This document shows, one piece after another, positions 5,878 through 15,398 of a DNA stretch of 27,628 nucleotides. This DNA is from an uncultured Brachyspira sp. (GTDB taxonomy: Bacteria > Spirochaetota > Brachyspiria > Brachyspirales > Brachyspiraceae), in NCBI GenBank assembly GCA_934725525.1, contig CAKVCG010000005.1, forward strand, positions 1 through 27,628, given 5' to 3'. Position numbers and translations under genes: made by a program. The stretch's first letter is position 1. Every line of letters starts with the position of its first letter. A model generated the notes under the pieces. That model ran no database searches and was not told the origin of the DNA. It was given only the letters and a program-made list of their open reading frames with translations.

Positions 5878-8499
5878 TTAATAGAATGGATGATTCATAG
5901 TAAACGCTATTCCCCATCCTCTTCCAAGCCATTTGCCAAGAGGAGAAAACGAGTCGCCCTCGAAAGCATGCAAACCTTTTCCAAATCCCACATTGTCTTT
6001 ATTATAAACGAATCTTTGAGCGAAATAGAATCTTATATTAAATATAGGAATGGTAAGTCTTAATCCGAATCCCCAAGAATACATATATTGCGAAGGGTCG
6101 AATATATCCTTAATGCTCATAAATTGCGAAGGATAACTATAAGCGTCTCCGTCCTGATTAAGCCCCGAACTTCCCGGCATCCATAACTGTCCCGCATCCA
6201 AGAAAGTTACAAATCCTAAAGTTTTCTGTATAATAGGAACTCTCAACTCCGCAAAAACTCTCACTTTCGCTCTTCCGTAAGCCCAAGAATCAAGCGAACC
6301 GTTATTTCCAACCATATCGTAAGTAGATAAGCCTCTATTATGTTTGAATATCGTATATTTTGAAGTATCCCATCCGCGCACATCCTCAAACGGATTAAGA
6401 TAATATAAAACATCCGCGTCGTTTCTAATATCCATTCCGGGAATTTTAACTATTTGCGCAATCTCGCCGTAGAATGCAAAAGAAAGCCTATCGGTAACCG
6501 GAATCGCTAAAAACCCCGTGGCGTTTAATCTCATAAGTTGAGTATGTAAAAAATAAAAATCAACCGTGCCTCTTAAAAAACTTCCTCTTGTAGGATTGGA
6601 ATAATCGTTTCTGCTGTCTCTAAGTAAAGAATAAGACACGATAAAAGTGGTAAACCAATCGCTTTGCCATCTATTAAAACTTCCGTCTTTTTTATTTATT
6701 TTATGAGTTAAATATTTTTTTATATCGTTCAAAACATGGTCGGGGCTGTTTTCGTTCGCTCCTTGATTATGCCATTGCATATATTGTTGAACTATCGTGT
6801 CGAAAGTTAAAAATGTGGAATAATAATCGTAAAAATAATATCCAAGACGAACTATTCCCTCAAAACCATGCCTCGTATAATAAGAATATCTTGGAAGCCC
6901 AAAATCTCCCGTTCCTATTTGGTCGCCCGTATTTATATCTTCGTAGAAATATGATAAATCTAAACCAAGATATATTGGCAAATTAAGCAAATAAGGTTCG
7001 GCAAAATTGAAAGCTATTCTTTTTTGAGTTTGTCCGTATTCTCCGTTAAGTCCTATTTGTAAACCTCTTCCCAAGAAATTCATCTCTCTAATCGAAGCGA
7101 AAACTTTGAAACCAGAACCGGTGGAAAATCCGCCTCCGCCCGAAACCATAGCCGACCTTCCTTCTGTTACATTTAAAGCAAGTTCCATTAATCCTTCGGC
7201 GGAACCCGGTTTAACATTAATATTAATATTTTCAAAAAACTGCGTATTGTATAATCTTTCCTGCACTCTCTGTATTTTTGCCGAATTGAAAATTTCGCCG
7301 GGCTTTATATCGACATATCTTTGAATAACGAAATCTTTTGTTTTGGTATTTCCCGCTATAGAAATATTTTCTATATGCGCTTTGTCGTTTTCCACTATAT
7401 CATACATAATGTTTACTATTTTTGCCTCTTCGTTTACCGTAATAACGGGAATAACCTGCCTAAATATATATCCTCTTTCCGAATATTTATTTTGAATTCC
7501 TTGATAATCCGTCATATGATAAGTATAATTATATAAAGTGCCTTTTTTCGCTCTTATATCTTTTTGTATATTGTCGGACGGAATTATTATATTTCCCTTA
7601 AATCCTATATCTCCAAAATAATATCTGTCGCCTTCCGTCAAATAAATATCGATTATCAAATCTTGGTCGTTTTTTATCTGCGGGTCTCTCCATTGATAAG
7701 TGTATCGGACATTATCGACTTTCGCTCTATAATAGCCTCTGTCGGCGTAATATTTTACTATTTTCGCTTTATCGTCTTCAAATTTGAATTCGTTGAATTT
7801 TCCCAAAGATAAAAATCCGTTTTCTTTTGTCGACATTTGCCTTTTAAGTTCGTTATCCGAAAAACGCGTATTGCCATGAAATCTTATAAACGCCACTTTT
7901 ATTTCGTTTCCCTCTTCAATATTCATTTCTATAGCTACTTCGGATAGCTCTTTATTTTCCGTCACTTTCGGTTTTACATAAGCTTTCAAATATCCTTTGT
8001 CTTGATAATTGGTGATTATCGCGTTTACCGCGTCATTTAAATTTTGAGGAATATAAGGGTCGCCCGCTTGCATTATAGGTTTTATCACATCGTTTAACGC
8101 CGTTCTCGTTAATCTTTTATTTCCCGTATATGTAATATCTTTTATTAAAAATCTTTCGGCTACGATTATATTTAATATTACTCCGTTTCCGTCGCTTCTC
8201 GCGTCGATTGCCACTCTTTCAAAAGATTGAGTGTCGAATAATTTTTTTATCGCTTCGTTTATTTCCGCTCTTGAAAATTTGCTTCCCGCTTTAATCGGAA
8301 AACTATTTTTTATTTGGGTTTCGGTAAGACGAACCGTTCCCGTTACTTCTATATCGTTTATAGTAAGTCCTTCGTAAGCGGCTATATTTCTCGCGGTCCT
8401 TAAATTTTCAAAATCGCTCTCGGCGGCTATCAAAATAAAAGTAAATAAAACGACAAATACTAGAAATAAAACTATAAAATATTTTTTAAGAGAATTCAC
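5878..8499 (-). CDS. bamA: Outer-membrane protein assembly factor BamA
   Basis: BamA inserts beta-barrel proteins into the outer membrane. A signal sequence (KKYFIVLFLVFVV...) is followed by five POTRA modules (approximately residues 45-120, 121-205, 206-295, 296-378 and 379-455), each with the GN.R/.G.. strand-turn pattern. A C-terminal barrel of about 420 residues follows, ending in ..NHPFY, a terminal aromatic as expected for an outer-membrane strand. The loop-6 motif is VRGW where VRGF/Y is usual. I favour the GTG at 8499 as the start because GGAG lies nine bases ahead of it and the signal peptide then begins MNSLKKY. An in-frame ATG at 8520 would overlap tamB by 16 bases and has no ribosome-binding site. 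Translation is probably coupled to tamB, whose stop codon overlaps the binding site. Confidence 0.92.
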   Translation of the reverse strand: MNSLKKYFIVLFLVFVVLFTFILIAAESDFENLRTARNIAAYEGLTINDIEVTGTVRLTETQIKNSFPIKAGSKFSRAEINEAIKKLFDTQSFERVAIDARSDGNGVILNIIVAERFLIKDITYTGNKRLTRTALNDVIKPIMQAGDPYIPQNLNDAVNAIITNYQDKGYLKAYVKPKVTENKELSEVAIEMNIEEGNEIKVAFIRFHGNTRFSDNELKRQMSTKENGFLSLGKFNEFKFEDDKAKIVKYYADRGYYRAKVDNVRYTYQWRDPQIKNDQDLIIDIYLTEGDRYYFGDIGFKGNIIIPSDNIQKDIRAKKGTLYNYTYHMTDYQGIQNKYSERGYIFRQVIPVITVNEEAKIVNIMYDIVENDKAHIENISIAGNTKTKDFVIQRYVDIKPGEIFNSAKIQRVQERLYNTQFFENININVKPGSAEGLMELALNVTEGRSAMVSGGGGFSTGSGFKVFASIREMNFLGRGLQIGLNGEYGQTQKRIAFNFAEPYLLNLPIYLGLDLSYFYEDINTGDQIGTGDFGLPRYSYYTRHGFEGIVRLGYYFYDYYSTFLTFDTIVQQYMQWHNQGANENSPDHVLNDIKKYLTHKINKKDGSFNRWQSDWFTTFIVSYSLLRDSRNDYSNPTRGSFLRGTVDFYFLHTQLMRLNATGFLAIPVTDRLSFAFYGEIAQIVKIPGMDIRNDADVLYYLNPFEDVRGWDTSKYTIFKHNRGLSTYDMVGNNGSLDSWAYGRAKVRVFAELRVPIIQKTLGFVTFLDAGQLWMPGSSGLNQDGDAYSYPSQFMSIKDIFDPSQYMYSWGFGLRLTIPIFNIRFYFAQRFVYNKDNVGFGKGLHAFEGDSFSPLGKWLGRGWGIAFTMNHPFY

Positions 8500-8504
8500 T
8501 GATA

Positions 8505-11500
8505 TTATCTCCACAACCATAATCTACGACGAATAACAAAATTAAAGTCTTGCCCTATAGATTGAATATAGAAAGGATTTATTTTATACTCAAAACTAAA
8601 ATTTGCAAGTCTGCTGTTTCTTAATAAAGAAAGCTCAAAACCGAATCTTTGGTCGAAATAATACGAGTCTTGCGGGCGTCCAAAAAGATTTGGCCTATCG
8701 GGGTCTTTCGAGTTATATGTTATGTCGTATTTTACATATAAATATTTTGAAAAAGTTTTTCCGATACTAACGCTCGTATTATTAAAAATTTTAGCGAGAG
8801 TTAAATTGTTATTATAAGTTATGAGATTGTTTACGGCGGGGGCATTAAAGTCGATAGAATCTATTATTCTTAGTCTGCTTATCCATCTTTCAACGGGTCT
8901 TAAAAGATAAGTCGATGTGGCGTTTCCTATGGCGACATCTCCGTAACTTCCCGCAAGCTGCGCAATTTGACTCGCTTGAGAATTATTCATAGTAGCTCTA
9001 TCAAGCGAAGTCGTGCTTTGCGCGAACATCTGCTCTTCTCTATTTCCAAAACTTCCTTGATGGATTCCCGCGAGTTGATTAACTTGATACTGACTTAAAG
9101 GAGGTATAGTATAAAATCTAACGGGAGATATTCCAGCGGTATCGGAAGATAAAATTTGAGACAATCTCGCGTTCATTTCCATATATAGAGTGACATTTTC
9201 ACTCGACAATTCATTTTCAAAATATTCCGAAGCAGCGTTAGCGCTTGAATACGAAGAATAATATTTCTTATTTGCAAAAGCGGTCGCTTCTATTATAGGG
9301 TCGGAACTTCTGCTTTCTGGAAAAGTAACCGAGCCGTTTTCCAGTTGATATGTGTTTTGTAAATAATATATATTTCCTCTTTCAAGGTTAATAGTTCCTG
9401 CAAATTCCATACCGTCCATTAATGAGCTGTAAATTCTCATTTTAGAGCCTTCTTCCAAGTAAAAATTCCCCACTAAAGTATGATTTACTCTAACTTGTCT
9501 CCAAGCCTCTATTATAAAATCCCAATATATTTTACTCGATATGCCGTAAACATGTTGAGTATAATTATTTTGATTGTTTATTAGTCGAAGTTGAACATCG
9601 CTTCTCATTAAAGTTAATGTGCCTCCTATTGTGGGAGCGGATATGCTGCCCCCAACCGTCATGTCCAAATGCAAAGGTCCTTTTATCCTTATAGCATTTA
9701 AATTTATATCTCCGTTCAAAAGACCGAGTTGCTCATCCGAAGAAAGCAAATCGAAAGCCATATAGTTTACGCTGTTTCTAAAAAGTTCCGCTTCTCCCGT
9801 TACGGCTAAATTCTTTTTTCTTTTGGAATAAAAAGTTAAATTATTTATGCTAAAAGCATTTCCGTTAAAATTAAAATCGACTATGGTATCGTCAAATATG
9901 TCGGAAAAATATTTTATCTTTACTTTTTTGCCATGTCCTAAAAATCTTCCGTCTATAGCCAAATCTTCCTTATCGCCATGAACTCTCGCGTATAAAGTAT
10001 AAGGCTTATTGTCGATTATAAAATTTGTAGGCGAAGATTGTATCTCTGAAAATACGAAATTGAATATTTCAAATATTTCGACATTAAGCCTGTCGGAAGT
10101 TAGAAGTAAATCGACTTGATTATTTTTTGTGTCTCTTATTACTCCGTCTATATTTAATATGTCGTAATTATCGTAAACATAATTTAATTCCGTCTTTGTT
10201 TCGTTTTCTTCTTTTGAAATTATTCCGTTAATTCCATGGCTTTCGGTATTTGTAAAAGATATTTTATCCTCCGAATAAATCATTATCGTTCCAAACTCTG
10301 GCAGTTTTCTTTTATTAATAGTAATAGGACTTGTTTGAATTCTGTATTCGGCGATTCCGTTCGGCAATCTTCTCATATTATAATTTATATTTCCGCTATA
10401 CGCGCTGTATAAAAATAAATTATTAACTTCTATTTGCGCATTTTGTAAATCTTTTGAAAAATAAGCGTAAGGAATTCTCACTTGCTGCGGTCTTGTAAAT
10501 ATCCTCGATACGACTACTCCGCTTTTTCCCGTTTTCGTCATAAGAAAATCTTTTAATTCAAATTCGTTTTTTCCATAATATCCCGTAAACGAAACATCGA
10601 ATCTGTCTTCCAATAATTCCAAATCTTTTATATTAAATCGGTCAAGGTAAACGATTGGATTATTTAATAAACCGATTACCGTAGCATCCGCCGATAATAT
10701 TCCATAAATTCCGTTGGCGTAATTCAAATTAAAAGGCAAATCCGAAACGGTTAATTTTCCATAAACATTATTTTTATTAATCGAAGCGTCTATTACCAAT
10801 CCGCCGTCATTATCCGCCGATTTAAATAAAGCCGTAAATTTATTAATTCCGTCTTTATTATCCAAAATTCCGTTTCCCGTAACTCTATTTGCGCCATAAT
10901 CTACAATTATATTTGTAAAAACTAAACTTTGATTTGAAAGCTCGAATTGAGTATTTAAAGTAAAAATCGGAGCGACATTTTTATCGAATTTTACATTTCC
11001 GTAAATATAAAAAGGCTTTTGAGTATAATTGTCGATTGAAATATCCGCGTTAATAACATTATTATTTATACTTAATTCTTTAGGCGTTTTAATATTTAAA
11101 TTCAAAATTCCGTTTGTAGTTATAGAACCGTTTGCGACAATTTCGGATTTTTCAGTAGAGGCGTAAATTATTTTATTTCCGTTTGTAGCATCTAAAGTAA
11201 AACCGTTTAAATTATATTTTCCAAAAGGACTTTCCACATTTCCGTTAAGTTTTACATTAAATTTTTTATCGTATTCGATATTCGCTTTCGCTTTTATATC
11301 GCCGCTGTCGGATAGTTTATAATAAATATCGTTAAGCTCTATTATATTGCTATAAGCCAAAGCGCCTATTCTTATTAAATATTCTTCCGTATAAATTTTT
11401 CTCGAAGCCAATTCTAAAGAATGAATATTTCCTTTTCCGTCCGTATATAAAGCGTTGCTCATGCTATAATTGATATTTAAAGAAGATAAATTATCTATAG

Positions 11501-12989
11501 GATTTCTTCCTAATAATACCATAAAAATATCTTGAGGAATAGTTCCGTTAGCGCTAACAAGTATAGGTTTCGTATTATCCAAGTAAATATTCGCGTTTAA
11601 AGGCTCTTTATATTTATTTTCGATTAAATTAATTTCAATTTCTTTTTCTTTTATTTTATAAATTATATTAAAAGCCATCGGATAGGATAAAACATTCGCG
11701 TAACTTAATTCTTGCATTGTAAATCTCGTCACAATTCTTTCTTTACTCGAAGTTACAGGTCTTAAAGTTAACTCCGAAGAAATATTATTCATTCCAGCCG
11801 AAATATCGTTAACTCTTAATTCCAACCTGCTTAAAATAGGCTTATCCATTGGAATTATTCCGCTTGCGACTATATTGCCGTTTAATAAATTTATTATAGC
11901 GTTGGATAAAATTATATTGTTATTTATTAATTGCGCCTTTGCAAATAAGTCAAAAAAATTATCTTTTGCCTTTAAGTCCATATCCAAATATAAATTTTCA
12001 TTTTGAATCCGATGTCCTTTTATATTTATATTTGCATATTGAAAACCTCCGATATAATTGCTCATAGTAATTATGGTTTTATTATCTAATTTAATAAATT
12101 TACGAACTACCGGAGTGTCCAAAGCTATATTCATTAATTTATATATGGCGCTTTTTTGAATATTTATATTTGTGATGCAAAAATCCAATCTCTTATTATT
12201 ATAATCATATGTTAAATTTGCAAAATTATTGCTATAGCTTCTTAAACTGCCTTCTAATATATCGTTATAATCGTTCGTAAAATCCAAATTATATTTAAAT
12301 AATTCCCCTTTTTCATCCTTTGCGTCTATTATGGAATTAATTTCGGACAAATCGGGCTTGCTTTCTATAGAAAAATATATTGAAGTTTTATCGGGCAGAC
12401 TGATATTATAAGATAAAAAATATCTATAATTTCTAAAATTTCCGTTTAAAGAATTAAGCGAAACTTCTGACGCCTCTCCGTTATCAATAATTCTTGTCGA
12501 AAAATTTCTTATTCTTATATTTTTATCTATAAATAAATCGGCAACATTTTCTATAGTTGTTTTTATATCGTTAGTATTTAAATTTTGATTGTGTTTGTTT
12601 CTATTTAAAATCGAATTGTCGAATAAAGCGGGATAAAAATTGGCGTTATCGATATCGACTTCGCTTAAAACATAAAAAATATCTTTTTTGAGAAAAATTC
12701 TTAAAGGATTGAATCTTAACGAGGCTCTATCCAAATCTAAAAAAGCGGAAGGATTATTTTTTGAGTGGAGTTTCACATCATCCAAAATAATTTCTAATCT
12801 ATAGGATAATTCTATATCCGATATCGATATATTTATAGGAGATACTTTGTTTATGTAAGAAATAATATTATTTAAATATCTTTGTTTATTATGCAATACC
12901 AAAATAGCGCTAAAAATTGCGGGTATCATAAAAGCAAACAAAGTTGTGGCCAGATACATTTTGAATCGAGAATGTTTCTTTCTACGCAA
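8505..12989 (-). CDS. tamB: TamB-like translocation and assembly module protein (DUF490)
   Basis: About 1,494 residues: an N-terminal membrane anchor (about residues 10-35), a very long beta-rich repetitive middle, and a C-terminal DUF490 region. The DUF490 region has RGNIYYLQNTYQLENGSVTFPE, DPIIEATAFA and a late strand-rich segment ending RRRLWLWR. TamB-type proteins span the periplasm and help outer-membrane protein insertion or carry phospholipid between membranes. Lying directly upstream of bamA, it may work with BamA where no separate TamA exists. The favoured start is the TTG at 12989, eight bases after GGAGG. The frame extends to another TTG at 13004 that overlaps this binding site, and the next ATG is ten codons downstream. 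It is the first gene of the envelope operon. Confidence 0.87.
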   Translation of the reverse strand: MRRKKHSRFKMYLATTLFAFMIPAIFSAILVLHNKQRYLNNIISYINKVSPINISISDIELSYRLEIILDDVKLHSKNNPSAFLDLDRASLRFNPLRIFLKKDIFYVLSEVDIDNANFYPALFDNSILNRNKHNQNLNTNDIKTTIENVADLFIDKNIRIRNFSTRIIDNGEASEVSLNSLNGNFRNYRYFLSYNISLPDKTSIYFSIESKPDLSEINSIIDAKDEKGELFKYNLDFTNDYNDILEGSLRSYSNNFANLTYDYNNKRLDFCITNINIQKSAIYKLMNIALDTPVVRKFIKLDNKTIITMSNYIGGFQYANINIKGHRIQNENLYLDMDLKAKDNFFDLFAKAQLINNNIILSNAIINLLNGNIVASGIIPMDKPILSRLELRVNDISAGMNNISSELTLRPVTSSKERIVTRFTMQELSYANVLSYPMAFNIIYKIKEKEIEINLIENKYKEPLNANIYLDNTKPILVSANGTIPQDIFMVLLGRNPIDNLSSLNINYSMSNALYTDGKGNIHSLELASRKIYTEEYLIRIGALAYSNIIELNDIYYKLSDSGDIKAKANIEYDKKFNVKLNGNVESPFGKYNLNGFTLDATNGNKIIYASTEKSEIVANGSITTNGILNLNIKTPKELSINNNVINADISIDNYTQKPFYIYGNVKFDKNVAPIFTLNTQFELSNQSLVFTNIIVDYGANRVTGNGILDNKDGINKFTALFKSADNDGGLVIDASINKNNVYGKLTVSDLPFNLNYANGIYGILSADATVIGLLNNPIVYLDRFNIKDLELLEDRFDVSFTGYYGKNEFELKDFLMTKTGKSGVVVSRIFTRPQQVRIPYAYFSKDLQNAQIEVNNLFLYSAYSGNINYNMRRLPNGIAEYRIQTSPITINKRKLPEFGTIMIYSEDKISFTNTESHGINGIISKEENETKTELNYVYDNYDILNIDGVIRDTKNNQVDLLLTSDRLNVEIFEIFNFVFSEIQSSPTNFIIDNKPYTLYARVHGDKEDLAIDGRFLGHGKKVKIKYFSDIFDDTIVDFNFNGNAFSINNLTFYSKRKKNLAVTGEAELFRNSVNYMAFDLLSSDEQLGLLNGDINLNAIRIKGPLHLDMTVGGSISAPTIGGTLTLMRSDVQLRLINNQNNYTQHVYGISSKIYWDFIIEAWRQVRVNHTLVGNFYLEEGSKMRIYSSLMDGMEFAGTINLERGNIYYLQNTYQLENGSVTFPESRSSDPIIEATAFANKKYYSSYSSANAASEYFENELSSENVTLYMEMNARLSQILSSDTAGISPVRFYTIPPLSQYQVNQLAGIHQGSFGNREEQMFAQSTTSLDRATMNNSQASQIAQLAGSYGDVAIGNATSTYLLRPVERWISRLRIIDSIDFNAPAVNNLITYNNNLTLAKIFNNTSVSIGKTFSKYLYVKYDITYNSKDPDRPNLFGRPQDSYYFDQRFGFELSLLRNSRLANFSFEYKINPFYIQSIGQDFNFVIRRRLWLWR

Positions 12990-13127
12990 AAAAAGGACCT
13001 CCAAATTACGAACTATTAATATTATAATAACCTATTTTTAAAAGAATTGTTATATATTTATATATTAAATTTCGGTATATAGCGCTTATAATTCATTGAT
13101 TTCAACTAAGTTCTATTTTGCTTATAT

Positions 13128-13154
13128 TTGACAGGCTTATAAAATCATTATAAT
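13128..13154 (+). promoter_or_regulatory. Possible promoter of the PTS IIB gene
   Basis: TTGACA, 15-base spacer, TATAAT in the divergent spacer between tamB and the IIB gene. Both boxes are perfect but the spacing is short. The IIB start follows about 50 bases later with AAGGAG in front. Confidence 0.5.
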
Positions 13155-13207
13155 ATATGCTATATTAAATATTATTTATATTTTTTAATCAAGGAGAATA
13201 AATAATT

Positions 13208-13516
13208 ATGTTAAGAGTCTTGGTAGCTTGCGCTAACGGAACGGGAACGAGTTTAATGATGAAAATAGCCGTAGAAAATGCGTTAAAATCGTTGGATTTA
13301 AATGATTTTAATATTCATACTTGCGCATTATCTGGTTGTGAAAAATCCGCCTCGGATTACGACCTCATATTTTGTCCCGTTAATTTTATGGATGTATTTA
13401 AAGATGCTATAGATAAAGGCGTAAAGGTTATAGGAATAAAAAATGTTCTTTCAGAATCCGAACTCAAACAGAGGCTTAATGAATCGGGATATTATGAAGA
13501 TTTAAAAAATAAATGA
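13208..13516 (+). CDS. PTS EIIB component, ascorbate/galactitol-like
   Basis: 102 residues beginning LRVLVACANGTGTSLMM. Cys8 in the loop after the first strand is the phospho-acceptor of this EIIB fold, and the Gly/Thr/Ser-rich loop matches the lactose/ascorbate/galactitol IIB superfamily. In sugar phosphotransferase systems IIB passes phosphate from IIA to the sugar bound by the membrane IIC. Neither IIA nor IIC is next to it, so the partner proteins and sugar are unknown; it may work with a transporter encoded elsewhere or act as a regulator. AAGGAG lies ahead of the ATG. It is divergent from tamB and convergent with the next gene. Confidence 0.8.
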   Translation: MLRVLVACANGTGTSLMMKIAVENALKSLDLNDFNIHTCALSGCEKSASDYDLIFCPVNFMDVFKDAIDKGVKVIGIKNVLSESELKQRLNESGYYEDLKNK

Positions 13517-13518
13517 TG

Positions 13519-13533
13519 TCGTATTTTTACGAT
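13519..13533. terminator. Possible short bidirectional terminator
   Basis: TCGTA and TACGA form a 5-base stem around a T-loop, in the 22 bases between two convergent genes. The stem is short, so the call rests mainly on position. Confidence 0.3.
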
Positions 13534-13538
13534 TTATA

Positions 13539-14009
13539 TTATTCTTTGATTTCCGATATTTTTACTTTCTCATCGGCAACTTTTTTAAGAATAAATTTTT
13601 CTCTATCTTTCTCGGATATATAATAATCGTTTCTTAATTTCAAAATTATATCTTTTGCCGCGTTTATTCCGCCGTATTTTTTATAAGCGTGGGTCATTAT
13701 TTGAATCAGCGAAAGAGTCGATGGAATTCCTATATAAAGTATCGCCACGCTTGCCGAAGGAATGGAGGCTATCGAAGAAATTAAAACCGTTTTCCCTTTG
13801 CTTAATTTTTTTGACGACACTATTGCCGTCACCGCGACTATGATTCCACCGATAAGAACGCCCCAAGCTATCTTTCCCGTATTTTTTATATTTGCAATTT
13901 TTTTGCCAAGAGATGCTTCGGCATATATCATATCTTCGTCGGAATATAAAGCCTCGACAAGTTCTTCTTCGTTCATGCATACTTTGATAATATTATCCGT
14001 TTCATTCAT
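13539..14009 (-). CDS. Hypothetical protein with two membrane segments
   Basis: 156 residues. An acidic N-terminus (about 1-30) is followed by a membrane segment at about 47-66 (WGVLIGGIIVAVTAIV) and a second longer hydrophobic stretch at about 75-100. The tail from about 105 is charged and probably cytoplasmic, with lysine and glutamate alternating. I do not recognise a family. GAGG lies upstream of the ATG, and a promoter-like TTGACT ... TATATA is seen further upstream on the minus strand with long spacing (18-19 bases). It stands alone, convergent with the PTS IIB gene and divergent from the next membrane protein. Confidence 0.65.
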   Translation of the reverse strand: MNETDNIIKVCMNEEELVEALYSDEDMIYAEASLGKKIANIKNTGKIAWGVLIGGIIVAVTAIVSSKKLSKGKTVLISSIASIPSASVAILYIGIPSTLSLIQIMTHAYKKYGGINAAKDIILKLRNDYYISEKDREKFILKKVADEKVKISEIKE

Positions 14010-14159
14010 CGTGATTTTAGACCTCGATTATTAATCGTTATATAATAAATTCATTGGTAAAAAAGTCAATCGTATTTTGCAGTTATCGGTGTTGTTGAAA
14101 TTTTTATTTATCTAAAATAATATTAAAATATTTAAAATAAAAATAATTCGGATAAATAA

Positions 14160-15164
14160 ATGTTCCAAATTTTTAAAAATAGTATCGATATTAAAAAAAA
14201 TAACAATTCGTTTATACATAAATATAATTTTTGGGCTAATATATTTTTAATCGCCGTTCTTTTTAATTTTCTTTTTTTTAGAATTTTATTTTTGGATATA
14301 AGCGGAAATTTTTTTATTTATTTTATAAATTATATAATCAATTATTCGATATTCATAATTTTTTTTCTGCTTCTGTTTTATAAATTCTACGGTTATTTAT
14401 TTAACTTTCAAATTGAAAACGGAATTTTGGGAATAATTTTTTTGATAATGGGAATTTTGAAATTATATATAAGCGACATTAATATTTATAATATCGTTGA
14501 ATTATTATTTTTCATTTTTACTTTTATAATAACTTTAAAAACTTTGCTTCCGTTGATATGCTTAAAAAATATAAACGAATTGGAAAGAGGAATTTATATT
14601 TTTATTTTGATTTCTCTTGTATTTTCTAATTTTAGTTATATTTTGTTTTCGGCAAATAAAATTGTTGATAGCGATATTGTTCATTATATTTCTTTATATT
14701 TAACTTCGTATATGGAAAAAGTCGCTTCTTTATCTTTTATAATAATTATGATTTCTTATATTATAATTTTTGCTCCAAAAATACTTGTAAGTCATACATC
14801 GTATTGGATAACTAAAATGAAATATTCTATTTTCAGTTTGCCGATTATAATATCTTCGCTTATATTAATGTCAAGATATAGTTTGATAATAATTTATTTT
14901 TATAACTCTTTGGGAGTCGGGCTTAATTTTCCTTTTGTATTTTACGCTATATTAATAGTAGTTTTTATTCTTACTTTGTTTAGTTTTTTAACCTCTTCTA
15001 TTGTATTAAAAAAATATTCCGCCGAGTTTATAATTTTTACTTTATTTATACTCGCTGGAATCGATATGAGCGATTTTACTTTAAGATTAATATCGATTTT
15101 TTCAATAATAGAATTGACGGAAATAATTGAAGTTGAAAGAAAAAATATTTCGCCTATTGGTTGA
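14160..15164 (+). CDS. Hypothetical polytopic membrane protein
   Basis: 334 residues, overwhelmingly Ile/Phe/Leu/Tyr, with about eight or nine membrane segments separated by short polar loops. The last segments end in a region with EFIIFTLFILAGIDMSDF and a charged C-terminus. I see no transporter, enzyme or transferase motif. The start region lacks a good ribosome-binding site (CGGA only). It stands alone in the plus direction with an intergenic repeat fragment behind it. The integrity of a 1-kb frame in very AT-rich DNA supports a real gene. Confidence 0.65.
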   Translation: MFQIFKNSIDIKKNNNSFIHKYNFWANIFLIAVLFNFLFFRILFLDISGNFFIYFINYIINYSIFIIFFLLLFYKFYGYLFNFQIENGILGIIFLIMGILKLYISDINIYNIVELLFFIFTFIITLKTLLPLICLKNINELERGIYIFILISLVFSNFSYILFSANKIVDSDIVHYISLYLTSYMEKVASLSFIIIMISYIIIFAPKILVSHTSYWITKMKYSIFSLPIIISSLILMSRYSLIIIYFYNSLGVGLNFPFVFYAILIVVFILTLFSFLTSSIVLKKYSAEFIIFTLFILAGIDMSDFTLRLISIFSIIELTEIIEVERKNISPIG

Positions 15165-15184
15165 GAGTTGAAATTAAAAATTTT

Positions 15185-15244
15185 GATAACAAGGAGCAGT
15201 TGCCTCTTGCGTTAACAGTTCAAATAAAAGCGCATTATGTTAAT
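15185..15244. repeat. Shortened copy of the repeat at 268-347
   Basis: GATAACAAGGAGCAGTTGCC aligns with the start of the unit at 268. TTAACAGTTCAAATAAAAGC then aligns with 315-334, after which both run into GCGCA and a TTA-containing end. The 22 bases that form the CCCTTTGGG hairpin and CCCATTG arm of the longer copy (293-314) are missing here, and the inverted terminus has gone. It is a decayed or deleted dispersed repeat. Confidence 0.55.
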
Positions 15245-15398
15245 TTATAGTATTTTTTATTTATCATAACTAATTTATCCGTTATTTGATAACTTTATAA
15301 ATTAAAAAATAATAAAATAATGTTTACAAAATACGAATATTAATAATAGATTTGAAATTTTATTTTATAATATTTAATTTTAATAGGATTTATTTTTA

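Noticed and set aside
7106..7812. Three consecutive plus-strand open frames opposite bamA (7106-7324, 7321-7536, 7564-7812).
   Set aside because: They lie antisense to conserved POTRA and barrel coding sequence, lack ribosome-binding sites and have no protein-like motifs.
13075..13090. TATAGCGCTTATA in the tamB/PTS divergent spacer considered as an operator palindrome.
   Set aside because: Only the central six bases are truly palindromic and no second copy is present near another promoter.
13655..14034. Plus- and minus-strand alternative frames overlapping the 156-residue membrane protein.
   Set aside because: The minus-strand frame at 13539-14009 has a ribosome-binding site, coherent membrane segments and the longest extent. 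The others are shadows.
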